13,510 nt of DNA from JBBUX01 sp037445775 (GTDB lineage: Bacteria > Actinomycetota > Coriobacteriia > Anaerosomatales > PHET01): the NCBI GenBank assembly GCA_037445775.1, contig JBBIJX010000043.1, forward strand, positions 1-13,510, in the 5' to 3' direction. Of this stretch, positions 1-7,484 are shown piece by piece. Both the position numbers and the translations under genes were made by a program. The notes beneath the pieces were generated by a model. That model was not told the origin of the DNA. It ran no database searches and saw nothing but the letters and a program-made list of their open reading frames with translations. Positions within the stretch are counted from its first letter, which is position 1; each line of letters opens with the position of its first letter.

Positions 1-739
1 CGGGACGGGAGGGGCCGTTGCAGCCCCTGCAGGGGACGTTCGCCTTCGTGCAGCGCGAACCGCAGCCTTCGCGGCTCATCGGACCCATGCACATCACTCC
101 CTGTTCGAGGAAGCACAGCTCGGGATCGATGTGATCAAGCTCCATCAGCGAGTAGACCGCATCGGAGACAAACTCACGCGAGGGGACCAGCATCTTCTCG
201 TGGCGGCGGCCGCACTCGTGGCACAGGTTCCGCCTCGGCGGGGCGCTCAGATCGCCTGCGATGGCGGTGGTCAGGGCGGACACGATGTTGGCGGTGGGAG
301 GCGAGCACCCCGGCACCTCGACGTCCACCTCGATGACGTCCGAGAGAGGCCTTACCCGCCCGGTCAGGCGAGGCAACCCCGCGCCCGCCTTCCCGGGCGC
401 GCCGTCGCCGTACACCTCATCGAGCATGCGATCGCGATCGAGGAGGTTACGCAGGCCGCCGATGCCGCCCAGAGTGGCGCAGGAGCCTACGGCGACGATC
501 ACGGCGGATCGCTCGCGGATACGCTTGGCGGCCTCCGCGTCGTGCGAGTTGGAGATCGCGCCCTCCACCAGCGCCACGTCGCACTCGGGAACCTCCGCGA
601 GCGCCTCGGCGGTCAGGGGCGACTCGACCAGCCCGACCTGACCGAGGAGGTCGAGCAGCCCCTCGTGGGCGTCGAGGAGCGAGAGGTGACAGCCTGTGCA
701 GCCGCCCAGCACGTAGGTCGCGAGTCTCGGTTTGCTCAC
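1..739 (-). CDS. mvhG: MvhG-type [NiFe]-hydrogenase small subunit (F420-non-reducing hydrogenase), 3' end outside window
   Basis: The 246 visible residues match the NADH:ubiquinone oxidoreductase 20 kDa / MvhG family. This soluble small subunit carries FeS clusters that move electrons between the NiFe large subunit (MvhA) and MvhD/Hdr. Seen: GCTGCHLSLLDAHE near the N-terminus (Cys14, Cys17), VGSCATLGG (Cys87) and PGCSPP (Cys145), which together form the proximal [4Fe-4S] site. A Cys-rich C-terminal part follows (Cys173, 176, 209, 217, 226, 230, 237, 240), as expected for two further clusters. The GTG start at 739 overlaps the TGA of the upstream HdrA/MvhD gene, so the two are translationally coupled. 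No stop is reached before position 1; MvhG proteins are usually about 280-310 residues, so only a short tail is missing. No Tat signal is present, so it is cytosolic. The family call is firm. Whether the partner is a true NiFe hydrogenase depends on the gene beyond the window edge. Confidence 0.9.
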   Translation of the reverse strand, partial: MSKPRLATYVLGGCTGCHLSLLDAHEGLLDLLGQVGLVESPLTAEALAEVPECDVALVEGAISNSHDAEAAKRIRERSAVIVAVGSCATLGGIGGLRNLLDRDRMLDEVYGDGAPGKAGAGLPRLTGRVRPLSDVIEVDVEVPGCSPPTANIVSALTTAIAGDLSAPPRRNLCHECGRRHEKMLVPSREFVSDAVYSLMELDHIDPELCFLEQGVMCMGPMSREGCGSRCTKANVPCRGCNGPSRP

Positions 740-2325
740 TGGGGGCCTCCCTTCCCGTTCGTGATGGTGCGCAGCGCCGCGTAGAGCTCGTTGACCGCCT
801 CGGCGAAGTGCTCGCCCTCGTGGGGCGAGATGTCGACGATCCTGAGCCTGGCGTCGTCGATGCCGCGCGAGCGGAGCACCGTGCGCAACAGGTTGAGCCT
901 GCGATCCATGTCGAGGTTCCCGATCAGGTTGTGGCAGTGGCCGTCCTTGCAGCGGAACACCATCACTCCGTCGAAGCCCGACTTGAACGCCTCAAGGACG
1001 TACAGGGTGTCGAGTCGTCCTCCGCACGGGATGCGCAGCGGCAAGAATGAGGCGGGGTAGGACACTCCCTCGCGACCGGCACGGTCGCCCGCCGGGTAGC
1101 CGCAGCCGCCACACAGGAACCCTAGGACGCGCTCCCCGGCCACGCCCGACGAAGCGTAGGACTCAATGGCGGTCGTCAGGTACTCGTGGGGCGATACCAC
1201 GATGTCGCGAGCTCCAACCGGACATCCCACGACGCACTTCCCGCAGCCGCGGCAGCGCCTCGGATCCACGTGCGACAGTCCGTCCTCGCCGAGTGAACAC
1301 GCCATGAAGATGCATGTCTTGACGCACGACGCGCAGCCGCCGCACAACGTCTCGTCAACGTGGGACGTCTCGACATAATGCTTGGTCAATGGCTGTGTAA
1401 GTCGCATCACAAGCGCCAGCGCAGCAGAGTCTGCGGCGGCGATCTTCTCGCGCGTGGACGCGTCCTCGGAGCGGACAGGAACCACCATGATCCCGGGGTC
1501 GACCGTCTCGGAAGGGTGCGCGTCGGGGTCCAGCGACCGGGCGCGGCCATCCTCGTCGGTGTCCACACGGTAGTGCGACCGCAGCTCCTCTACCCACTCC
1601 AGCGCATGAGGCGCGGCAAGCAGGATCCCGCCGATGACCAACCGGACGTCGCCCTCCGGCGTCCCAAGCACGATCTCGTAGTCCCCGACCCACCCGAGGC
1701 CGTCCTTGAGGCTGGCGCTGTCGATGAACGTGCAGTTCGGGTTCGACAGCAGAAACCCGCCGGTGGCGGACATCTTGTGACTGCGCGCATGCCCGGTGCC
1801 GCTCTCCCTGTCGGCTATGACCACCTCGAACCCGAGCTCAAGGAGGCGCGTGGCGGCTACGAACCCCTCGCTGGTCGCTCCAAGGATCAGCACCCTGCGC
1901 ACCGGTACGGACTCGAAGCTCTCCAGCGGCGGGGAGATTCTCGCCTGAATAGCGGCGACACGCACGACAGCCTCGGCCTTGGCCTGGGCGTCTGGGTCGC
2001 CCTGATGGGTCATGGCCAACTGGTCGAGCAGGTTAGCGTGCGCGATCCGGCTAGGACTGATCCCAGCGGACACTAGGCGGTCTCTCATGTGGCGGGCAGA
2101 GAGCGAACGCCTGAAGCGCTCCGGGGAGTCACCTGCAAGCACGATCGAATCCAGCCCGGCCTCAGAGACGTCCGCGAGTATTCCGTCCACGACCTCAGGT
2201 GCAAACAAGTCGTCGACCACCCTGACCGTGCTGGCCTCCGGAGCGATGGCGTCGGACAGCGCGGACAGGTCCACCACCTCGTCCACCCGGCGTCGGCAGC
2301 TAGACAGGTACACGCCAAGAGTCAT
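736..2325 (-). CDS. HdrA-like / 2x[4Fe-4S] / MvhD fusion protein (hydrogenase FeS/delta subunit)
   Basis: 529 residues. Residues 1-135 follow the HdrA N-terminal domain (GVYLSSC at 4-10; SPERF near 67). Residues 143-310 resemble its Rossmann flavoprotein domain (VLILGATSEG; GWVGDYEIVL). Two ferredoxin clusters follow (Cys328/331/334/338 and Cys358/361/364/368), then an MvhD [2Fe-2S] domain from about 400 to the end (Cys405, 408, 434, 459, 464; RCKDGHCH; LDMDRRLNLL). MvhD normally wires the hydrogenase to HdrA, and HdrA bifurcates electrons at its FAD, so this fusion should be the electron hub for the MvhG encoded next. Oddities: it is much shorter than HdrA (about 650 residues), and most N-terminal cluster cysteines, the DCxMC cluster motif and the canonical GxGxxG appear lost. 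The ATG at 2325 is preceded by GGGGTGAGG at good spacing. The domain calls are strong. Flavin binding is doubtful, so a pure electron-wire role is possible. Confidence 0.88.
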   Translation of the reverse strand: MTLGVYLSSCRRRVDEVVDLSALSDAIAPEASTVRVVDDLFAPEVVDGILADVSEAGLDSIVLAGDSPERFRRSLSARHMRDRLVSAGISPSRIAHANLLDQLAMTHQGDPDAQAKAEAVVRVAAIQARISPPLESFESVPVRRVLILGATSEGFVAATRLLELGFEVVIADRESGTGHARSHKMSATGGFLLSNPNCTFIDSASLKDGLGWVGDYEIVLGTPEGDVRLVIGGILLAAPHALEWVEELRSHYRVDTDEDGRARSLDPDAHPSETVDPGIMVVPVRSEDASTREKIAAADSAALALVMRLTQPLTKHYVETSHVDETLCGGCASCVKTCIFMACSLGEDGLSHVDPRRCRGCGKCVVGCPVGARDIVVSPHEYLTTAIESYASSGVAGERVLGFLCGGCGYPAGDRAGREGVSYPASFLPLRIPCGGRLDTLYVLEAFKSGFDGVMVFRCKDGHCHNLIGNLDMDRRLNLLRTVLRSRGIDDARLRIVDISPHEGEHFAEAVNELYAALRTITNGKGGPQ

Positions 2326-2396
2326 GCGCCCTCACCCCATTCTGGAATCGCGGGCTGTCACCCGTCGGATTCGCTTCTTGTGATGACTGCTTGCTC

Positions 2397-2423
2397 GGTA
2401 TGCGCGTAGCCGGCGCGCATATC
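2397..2423. repeat. Inverted repeat (10-bp stem, 7-base loop) upstream of the HdrA/MvhD operon
   Basis: GGTATGCGCG (2397-2406) pairs with CGCGCATATC (2414-2423, one G-T wobble) around the loop TAGCCGG. It lies about 70-100 bases upstream of the ATG at 2325. No T-run follows on either strand, so a classical terminator is unlikely. An operator, or an RNA leader hairpin for the Hdr/Mvh operon, is possible. The repeat is seen directly; its role is inferred. Confidence 0.4.
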
Positions 2424-2471
2424 CACGAGTATCGACAGCAGGCTCAGCAACTGTAGTGCCTTCTCGCAAGG

Positions 2472-2600
2472 TCAGTCCCCCAGCTGCCGCGCGGCACACG
2501 ACGCGAGCGCAACCACAGCCGCGGCAATCACCAGGACGAAGATGACGGGCATCCCCACCGAGAAGTCCCACCGGGGAGTGGAGTATCCGACCGTCGACAT
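2472..2600 (-). CDS. Possible small single-helix membrane peptide (42 aa), perhaps a broken longer gene
   Basis: Not recognised. ATG at 2600 (alternative ATG at 2615) opens a 42-codon frame ending at TGA 2474-2472. The N-terminus (MSTVGYSTPRWDFSVG) is followed by a strongly hydrophobic helix, MPVIFVLVIAAAVVALASC, then AARQLGD. LASC fits a lipobox, so a tiny lipoprotein is another reading. A GGGGG run about 8 bases before 2600 could act as a weak ribosome binding site. The same frame continues past the TGA for another 37 codons with coding-like composition (to the TGA at 2360-2358), so this may be a gene broken by a nonsense mutation. It points the same way as the HdrA/MvhD gene 33 bases beyond the second stop. 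Small GC-rich frames with Ala/Val-rich helices arise by chance, so confidence is low. Confidence 0.3.
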   Translation of the reverse strand: MSTVGYSTPRWDFSVGMPVIFVLVIAAAVVALASCAARQLGD

Positions 2601-2931
2601 GTACGGCGCCCCCATGACGGGAGTGAGGGCGAAGTTCGCCTACACGGGCAAGCTGGTCAACGGCAGCACCGGCAAGGCCGTACCGAACATCAAGGTCAGA
2701 GTGTATCGGCTTGGCACCGAGGACAACGGCACGCCGGTGCTCGTGGCCACGAAGACCACGAACGCCTACGGCAAGTTCTCGTTCAGTGAGTACCGGACAT
2801 CAAACACCGAGTACACGTTCCGCAGCGTCAGAACCACGAAGTACGCCGCCTCATCCAAGTTGAACCTGTCGTTGATCTCGCCCTACACGCCCCCGCCGAC
2901 GTACAACGAGTACCTCTACCGCGCCGGCGCC
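2542..2931 (+). pseudogene. Ig-like / bacterial surface-protein repeat domain fragment
   Basis: This is the only coding-like signal on the plus strand. From about 2587, the frame encodes one beta-sandwich domain: PTVDMYGAPMTG, then FAYTGKLVNGSTGKAVPNI, KVRVYRLG, TTNAYGKFSF and TKYAASSKLNLSLI. This is the usual pattern of Ig-like/CNA-B-like repeats in secreted actinobacterial proteins (G.L......aVpn.kVrVyr...T.a.G.fs). There is a possible ATG at 2542 with AGGA upstream, but no signal peptide, no further repeats and no anchor. The frame stays open to 3282 only because it becomes the antisense shadow of the 3' end of the antiporter gene; the residues after about 130 are low-complexity Arg/Pro/Ala. 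I read it as a remnant of a larger surface-protein gene that lost both ends. GC-rich third positions suggest it is native or long resident. The alternative is a real short secreted protein overlapping its neighbour tail to tail. Confidence 0.45.
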
Positions 2932-2932
2932 C

Positions 2933-5900
2933 TCAGCGCGCCAACAGCAGCACGACGACAGCGAGCGACACGAGCACGGCCGACGCGATCGGCCACGAGA
3001 TCAGCCGGGCCTCCGCGCGCTCGGCACGTTGCAGGAGCGCGCGGTCGTTCGACAAGCCGGCATCCGGCACTTCTGCCTTGGGCGGCATGTCCGCAGCCAG
3101 CCGTGCATCATACGCCTCCCAAACCCGATGCACGCGTGAGAGCACCGGCGCCCACACGTCACCCGGGGGGATCGCGCCGAGAACGGCCGCCGCGCGCGTA
3201 CGGCGCAGCGCCCACGCACCTGCGGCAAGTGCGGCCCCGAGAGCGATCGGCCACGCAAGAGCCCAGAGGTAGTATGGGGTGAGAGACTTGTGCGACGAAT
3301 AGGCCGCAACGTCCGGGCGTACGAGCCACAGGTAGCCGACGACGAATGCGGTGAGCATCCACAGCACAGCCACTCGGGTACGCGCGATCGTCCGCGATGT
3401 CGCCGTCGCCGGGCTGTTTGAGATTGAAACGACGAGGAAGCGCGCCATAACGAGCGCCGTGCCCACCGCCGCGAGAGACATAAGCGTCTCGAGCGAATGC
3501 GCCCAAGCCTCGGGCGCGTCGCCCACCACCGACTTCAACGCGACCTTCGCGATCGCTCCGCTTGTGAACGGTAGGCCCGCGAGCGCCAGCGCCGACACAG
3601 CGAGCGCGGCAACGAGCGTCCGGTGACGGCCGGCCGCCTGCAGGGCGTCGTCCCCGGCGAACAGCGCGGCCTTTGCGAGCCCATGGTGGACGAGATAGAC
3701 AGCGACGGCGGCGCACGCGGCCGCCCAGAGCTCAGCGCTCATGAGGCCCACGCCGATGCCGGCGGTCATCAATCCAAACTGGCTCGTGCTCGAGTACGCC
3801 AGCACGTGGCGTGACCGCGTCTGGACAGATCCCGCGAGTACTCCGAGGAAAGCACCAGCGAGCCCGATGACGACAAGCGCTCCACCCCACAGGGCGAGAT
3901 CGACAGTCCCTCCCGGCAACAGCCGCGCCATGCCTACGATGCCAGTCGACGTCACCACGCCGGCGACCGCGACCGCAACACCGGGTGGAGCCTCGGCGTA
4001 CGCGCAGGGCATCCAACCGCCGAGTCCCACCGCGCCGATCTTCATGAGGAACGCGATCAGGAGCGCGGTTGTGCCGAGAACGAACCACTCCGAACCAAGC
4101 AGAACCTCCGAGAAGGTCGCCGCGCCGTTCGAGCCCACAAGAACGCCCATCAACAGCAGGGCCTCGCCGATGACAGTGAAGGCCAGGTAGGTGCGGGCCG
4201 CCTGACGCGCTTCACGCGTGTCGTCGTGTGCGATCAGCCCATACGCAGAGAGCGCCATCACCGAGAAACAGGTGTAGAAGAGCGCGGGATCTCTCGCCCA
4301 CACGAGTCCGAGAGAACCCGTAGCACAGAGCGCGAAGAAGACCCAGAACCGCTTCCGCTCCCATCCCGCGACCGGTCGCGCGGATAGCGCGGCAGCGAGC
4401 CAGCAGACGACCACGAGCGGAAGCAGCGCCGTACCCACGGCGTCAAGCTCGAGTCCGTCGATGCGCCAAGGCACGATGAGCTTCGCAGGGGCTCCGGTGA
4501 TCGCGGCCGCCAACGAAGCGGGCGACCAAGGAAGTCCGGCTAACGGTCCGAGCGCGAAGCCGGCCGCCGCAGTCAGCATGAGCGGCCATACCATTCGCCT
4601 GTCGCCTTCGAAACCCCTCCGTGCGGCTCGGCCGTCCTCGCCGTTCGGCCATGCGTCCGGCGCCGGACGGAACCATGCTCGCGCGATCATGGGCAGGAAA
4701 TATGCAGCGTTCAGGATACTGCTCACCGCGAGTGCCACCATGGGCCAGGCCAACCCTCCCTCAAGGCCGCCCAGACCCAGACCCCACTTCGATACGAAGC
4801 CCGCGATCGGCGGCACTCCGATGATTCCGAGCGCAGCTACGGTGAACGCGGTCATCGTCACCGGCATGCGCCGCCCCACGCCATCCATACGGCTGACACG
4901 GTAGACCTTGAGCTCCTCAGCCAAGACTCCCGCCGTGAAGAACATCGTGATCTTGAGCAGAGCGTGATGTGCAAGATGCGCGATCGCGGCGGCGGCCGCG
5001 ACCGGCGTGCCGATCGCGATGCCCAAGACGATGTAGGACAGCTGCCCGATCGTCGAGAATGCCAGACGCTTCTTGATATCGTCGTGCGCGAGCGCCTTCA
5101 CCGACGCGAACAGCAGCGTGAATCCAGCGAGGCCCGCGAGCGGCACGAGAACACCGAGATCAGTCGCCAGCTCGGGACCGTAGACGAACAGCACGACGCG
5201 CGCGATTCCGAAAACGCCCGCTTTGACGACCGCGACCGCGTGCAGGAGCGCGCTAACCGGTGCGGGGGCGACCATCGCCGCCGGGAGCCACCCGTGCGCA
5301 GGGAAGAGCGCTGCCTTCACCCCGAAGCCGATCATCAGAAGCACGAAGATCGCGACGAGCGCCGGCGCCTGCCCGGCATCCATGCCGGCGGGAAGAATAC
5401 CGCCTACCCCGAAGTCACCGCCCCCGCCGATCGCATAGAGCCACATCACACCGAGCGCGAGTGCCGCACCCCCGCCGAGCGCGTAGTACAGGTAGGTGCG
5501 CCCTCCCCTGAGCGCCGCAGGCGTGCCCGAGTGCACGACGAGCGGATAGGTGGCCAGCGTGAGCGCCTCGTAGAAGATGAAGAGCGTGAGGAGGTTGGCC
5601 GAGAGCGCGATTCCCACCGCGGACCCGACACAGATGGCGAAGAAGCCGAAGAACCGCGCCCGGTCACGCGCGTGGCTCATGTAGCCAGTCGCGTAGACCG
5701 TCGTCACAAGCCAGAGCGTGCACGCGACGACGGCGAAGAGCGCGCCGAGCCCGTCGGCGGCGATTCCCAGGCGGGCGCCAAGGAACGCGAAACCCACACT
5801 AGGCGCCGCCGGTCCGAGGGCGACCGAGCTCATCACCCCCACGCTCGAGGCGGTCGCTAGCAGACCGGCAAGGATGCCCACAACCGCGCGTGCGCGCCCG

Positions 5901-5989
5901 CGTGACTCGCCGAGCGCAAAGAAGCCCGCGCCGGCAGCGAACGGCACGGCAACAGCGCTGATCAGCAGGATCTCCAAGAAGCTGTCCAC
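2933..5989 (-). CDS. Tandem antiporter-module protein (two fused MrpA/MrpD/NuoL-like domains)
   Basis: 1018 residues, almost all membrane helices: two proton-conducting membrane transporter domains (NuoL/M/N, MrpA/D family) in series, about twice the family's normal length. Module 1 (about 1-500) has the full ion-path set: Glu141 (FYEALTLATYPL, TM5), Lys225 before the broken helix (FGVKAALFPAHGWLP), Lys256 (AVAVVKAG), Lys346 (HHALLKITMFF) and Lys401 (FVSKWG). Module 2 (about 510-930) keeps Lys650 (FLMKIGAVGLGGWMP), Lys773 (HHGLAKAALF) and Lys815, but has Ser576 where Glu is expected and Ser681 where the TM8 Lys is expected. A polar amphipathic stretch (about 940-998) and a last helix (999-1018) recall the lateral helix plus final TM of NuoL. 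GTG start at 5989, one base after the mrpD stop, preceded by GGGCGGG. It probably replaces the N-terminal part of MrpA, which is otherwise absent from the operon. Confidence 0.85.
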   Translation of the reverse strand: MDSFLEILLISAVAVPFAAGAGFFALGESRGRARAVVGILAGLLATASSVGVMSSVALGPAAPSVGFAFLGARLGIAADGLGALFAVVACTLWLVTTVYATGYMSHARDRARFFGFFAICVGSAVGIALSANLLTLFIFYEALTLATYPLVVHSGTPAALRGGRTYLYYALGGGAALALGVMWLYAIGGGGDFGVGGILPAGMDAGQAPALVAIFVLLMIGFGVKAALFPAHGWLPAAMVAPAPVSALLHAVAVVKAGVFGIARVVLFVYGPELATDLGVLVPLAGLAGFTLLFASVKALAHDDIKKRLAFSTIGQLSYIVLGIAIGTPVAAAAAIAHLAHHALLKITMFFTAGVLAEELKVYRVSRMDGVGRRMPVTMTAFTVAALGIIGVPPIAGFVSKWGLGLGGLEGGLAWPMVALAVSSILNAAYFLPMIARAWFRPAPDAWPNGEDGRAARRGFEGDRRMVWPLMLTAAAGFALGPLAGLPWSPASLAAAITGAPAKLIVPWRIDGLELDAVGTALLPLVVVCWLAAALSARPVAGWERKRFWVFFALCATGSLGLVWARDPALFYTCFSVMALSAYGLIAHDDTREARQAARTYLAFTVIGEALLLMGVLVGSNGAATFSEVLLGSEWFVLGTTALLIAFLMKIGAVGLGGWMPCAYAEAPPGVAVAVAGVVTSTGIVGMARLLPGGTVDLALWGGALVVIGLAGAFLGVLAGSVQTRSRHVLAYSSTSQFGLMTAGIGVGLMSAELWAAACAAVAVYLVHHGLAKAALFAGDDALQAAGRHRTLVAALAVSALALAGLPFTSGAIAKVALKSVVGDAPEAWAHSLETLMSLAAVGTALVMARFLVVSISNSPATATSRTIARTRVAVLWMLTAFVVGYLWLVRPDVAAYSSHKSLTPYYLWALAWPIALGAALAAGAWALRRTRAAAVLGAIPPGDVWAPVLSRVHRVWEAYDARLAADMPPKAEVPDAGLSNDRALLQRAERAEARLISWPIASAVLVSLAVVVLLLAR

Positions 5990-5990
5990 G

Positions 5991-7484
5991 TCACCCGCCC
6001 ACCATGGCTAAGGCGGCAGGCGCGAGCAGGTCGAGCACCGGCTGGGCGAACAGCCCAACCGCGAGCGACAGCATCGCCAGCACGAGCGGGATCCATGACA
6101 TCGCCCCGGCTGACGTGCGGTCGGCAGCGTCGTCACCGGCCGCAGACGGCGCGGACTTCAGGAATGTGGCGACTGCCCGGAAGATGTAGCCAGCAGCAAG
6201 CAGGCCGCCGCCAATGACGGGTATCGCCCACCACCACGCGCCCACCTTGATCGCCGTGACCACGTACAGCCATTTCGAGACGAAGCCGCCGCTGGGCGGC
6301 AACCCCAGCATCGATACGCCCGCGAGCCCGAACGCGAGCGCCTGCGACGGCATGCGCCGCGCGAGGCCGGTGAGCTCGCCTATTCGGTCATGGCCCACCC
6401 CAGTCAGAATCGTGCCGGCAGCCAGGAACATGGCGCCCTTGGCGAGCGCGTGCGCCAACGCGTGGAAGGACGTGGCGCTCACCGCAGCAGCGGCATCGGC
6501 AGGCACGGTCGCCGCATCCACCAGAGGAAACGCGATGAACAAGTATCCGATCTGCGCCACCGTGGAGTACGCGACGAGCATCTTTAGCCGTGACTGGACG
6601 AACGCCTGAACTGAGCCCCAGACGATCGCCGCAGCGCCCAAGACCCCTAGGAGCACCGGCAGTCCCGGGACTGCCTGACCACCCTCGAGCAGCGTCATCA
6701 GTCGAAGCAGGATGAAGAAGGAGCCCTTGATGACGAGCGCGGACATCACGGCGCTGACCGGCGAAATCGAGTTGGCGTGCGCGGGAGGCAGCCAGAAGTG
6801 CAGTGGGACGAGCGCCGTCTTGACGATGAGCCCGACCACGGCGAGACCCAGTCCGACGCGGGCCGCAGGTGACTCGAGCGCCATGCGGCTGAGTTCGCCG
6901 AGGTCTAGGACGCCCGCACCACCGTAGAGCAACGCCACACCGAACAGGTACAAGAGCGATCCGGCAATCGCCGCCAGCATGTAGCGCATCGCTGCTGTAA
7001 GCGCCGGTCGTGATGCTGCAAGCGCCACGAGCGCAACGGCTGACACGCTCACAAGCTCAAGGCAGACGTAGAGGTTGAAGATGTCGTTCGACGAGAAGAG
7101 TGCTACGAGTGAGCCCCACAGAAACAGCCACAGCGGCCAGAAGTGCCGGTACCGCTCGTCGCGTCCGCAATACTGCGCCGCGTAGACCGTCACGGCCGTG
7201 CCCACCACTGCCGCAAGTGCGATCATCACCGCCGACAGACCGTCCACCGATAGCTCGATGCCGACCGGCGCTCCCCATCCGCCCACGTCGTAGGAGAGGG
7301 CTCCCCCCTGCGCGACACTAACCGCAAGCGCAAACGCGAACACCGTCTCCACACCGGCGGCGACGAGCGAGATCGCTCGCGCGCCCCGCGCGTTCACGAG
7401 AAACGCTGAGGGAGCCGCAAGCAACAGCGTCGCGATCGTCAGCGCCGGCAGCTGGGAAACGAACACCTCACTCACCCGGGTCAC
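5991..7484 (-). CDS. mrpD: Mrp antiporter subunit D (MnhD/MbhH-like)
   Basis: 497 residues, the normal length for MrpD, a polytopic integral membrane protein that forms one of the cation/H+ translocation modules. All expected charged residues are visible: Glu143 (YVCLELVSVSAV, TM5), Lys222 (GLIVKTALVPLHFWLP), Lys253 (SALVIKGSFFILLRL), and Lys349 with flanking His (FHALAHALAKGAMF). LPPAHANSISPVSA and GLPPSGGFVSKWLY are typical family signatures. The GTG at 7484 overlaps the mrpC end by 17 bases, with GAGG only 3 bases upstream; GTG at 7475 or 7466 are alternative starts a few residues shorter, and I cannot decide between them. It sits after mrpC exactly as in mrp, mnh and mbh operons. It could be called MbhH or a NuoN/NuoM homologue, but the neighbours favour Mrp. 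Confidence 0.92.
   Translation of the reverse strand: MTRVSEVFVSQLPALTIATLLLAAPSAFLVNARGARAISLVAAGVETVFAFALAVSVAQGGALSYDVGGWGAPVGIELSVDGLSAVMIALAAVVGTAVTVYAAQYCGRDERYRHFWPLWLFLWGSLVALFSSNDIFNLYVCLELVSVSAVALVALAASRPALTAAMRYMLAAIAGSLLYLFGVALLYGGAGVLDLGELSRMALESPAARVGLGLAVVGLIVKTALVPLHFWLPPAHANSISPVSAVMSALVIKGSFFILLRLMTLLEGGQAVPGLPVLLGVLGAAAIVWGSVQAFVQSRLKMLVAYSTVAQIGYLFIAFPLVDAATVPADAAAAVSATSFHALAHALAKGAMFLAAGTILTGVGHDRIGELTGLARRMPSQALAFGLAGVSMLGLPPSGGFVSKWLYVVTAIKVGAWWWAIPVIGGGLLAAGYIFRAVATFLKSAPSAAGDDAADRTSAGAMSWIPLVLAMLSLAVGLFAQPVLDLLAPAALAMVGG

Noticed and set aside
131..784. Plus-strand open frame of 217 codons
   Set aside because: Antisense to the MvhG gene, whose cluster cysteines and motifs are all in the minus frame.
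2332..2571. Minus-strand 79-codon frame just before the HdrA/MvhD start
   Set aside because: Third-position G/C is low compared with the neighbours, its N-terminal part is a frameshifted copy of the hydrophobic helix frame, and it matches nothing. The competing frame (2358-2600) looks better, though neither is certain.
2880..2935. Intrinsic terminator after the antiporter operon
   Set aside because: GC-rich self-complementary bases (GGGCGCCGGCGC) are present, but there is no U-tract and no clear stem-loop; termination here would have to be by Rho or further downstream.
4964..5860. Plus-strand open frame of 298 codons, very Arg/Glu/Asp-rich
   Set aside because: Antisense shadow of the Ala/Val/Leu-rich membrane helices of the tandem antiporter gene.
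2933..7484. Complex I (nuoL, nuoM, nuoN) rather than Mrp subunits
   Set aside because: The NuoK-like and NuoL/N-like proteins are preceded by clear MrpE, MrpF, MrpG, DUF4040 and MnhB domains, and no NuoA, H, I or J gene is nearby.
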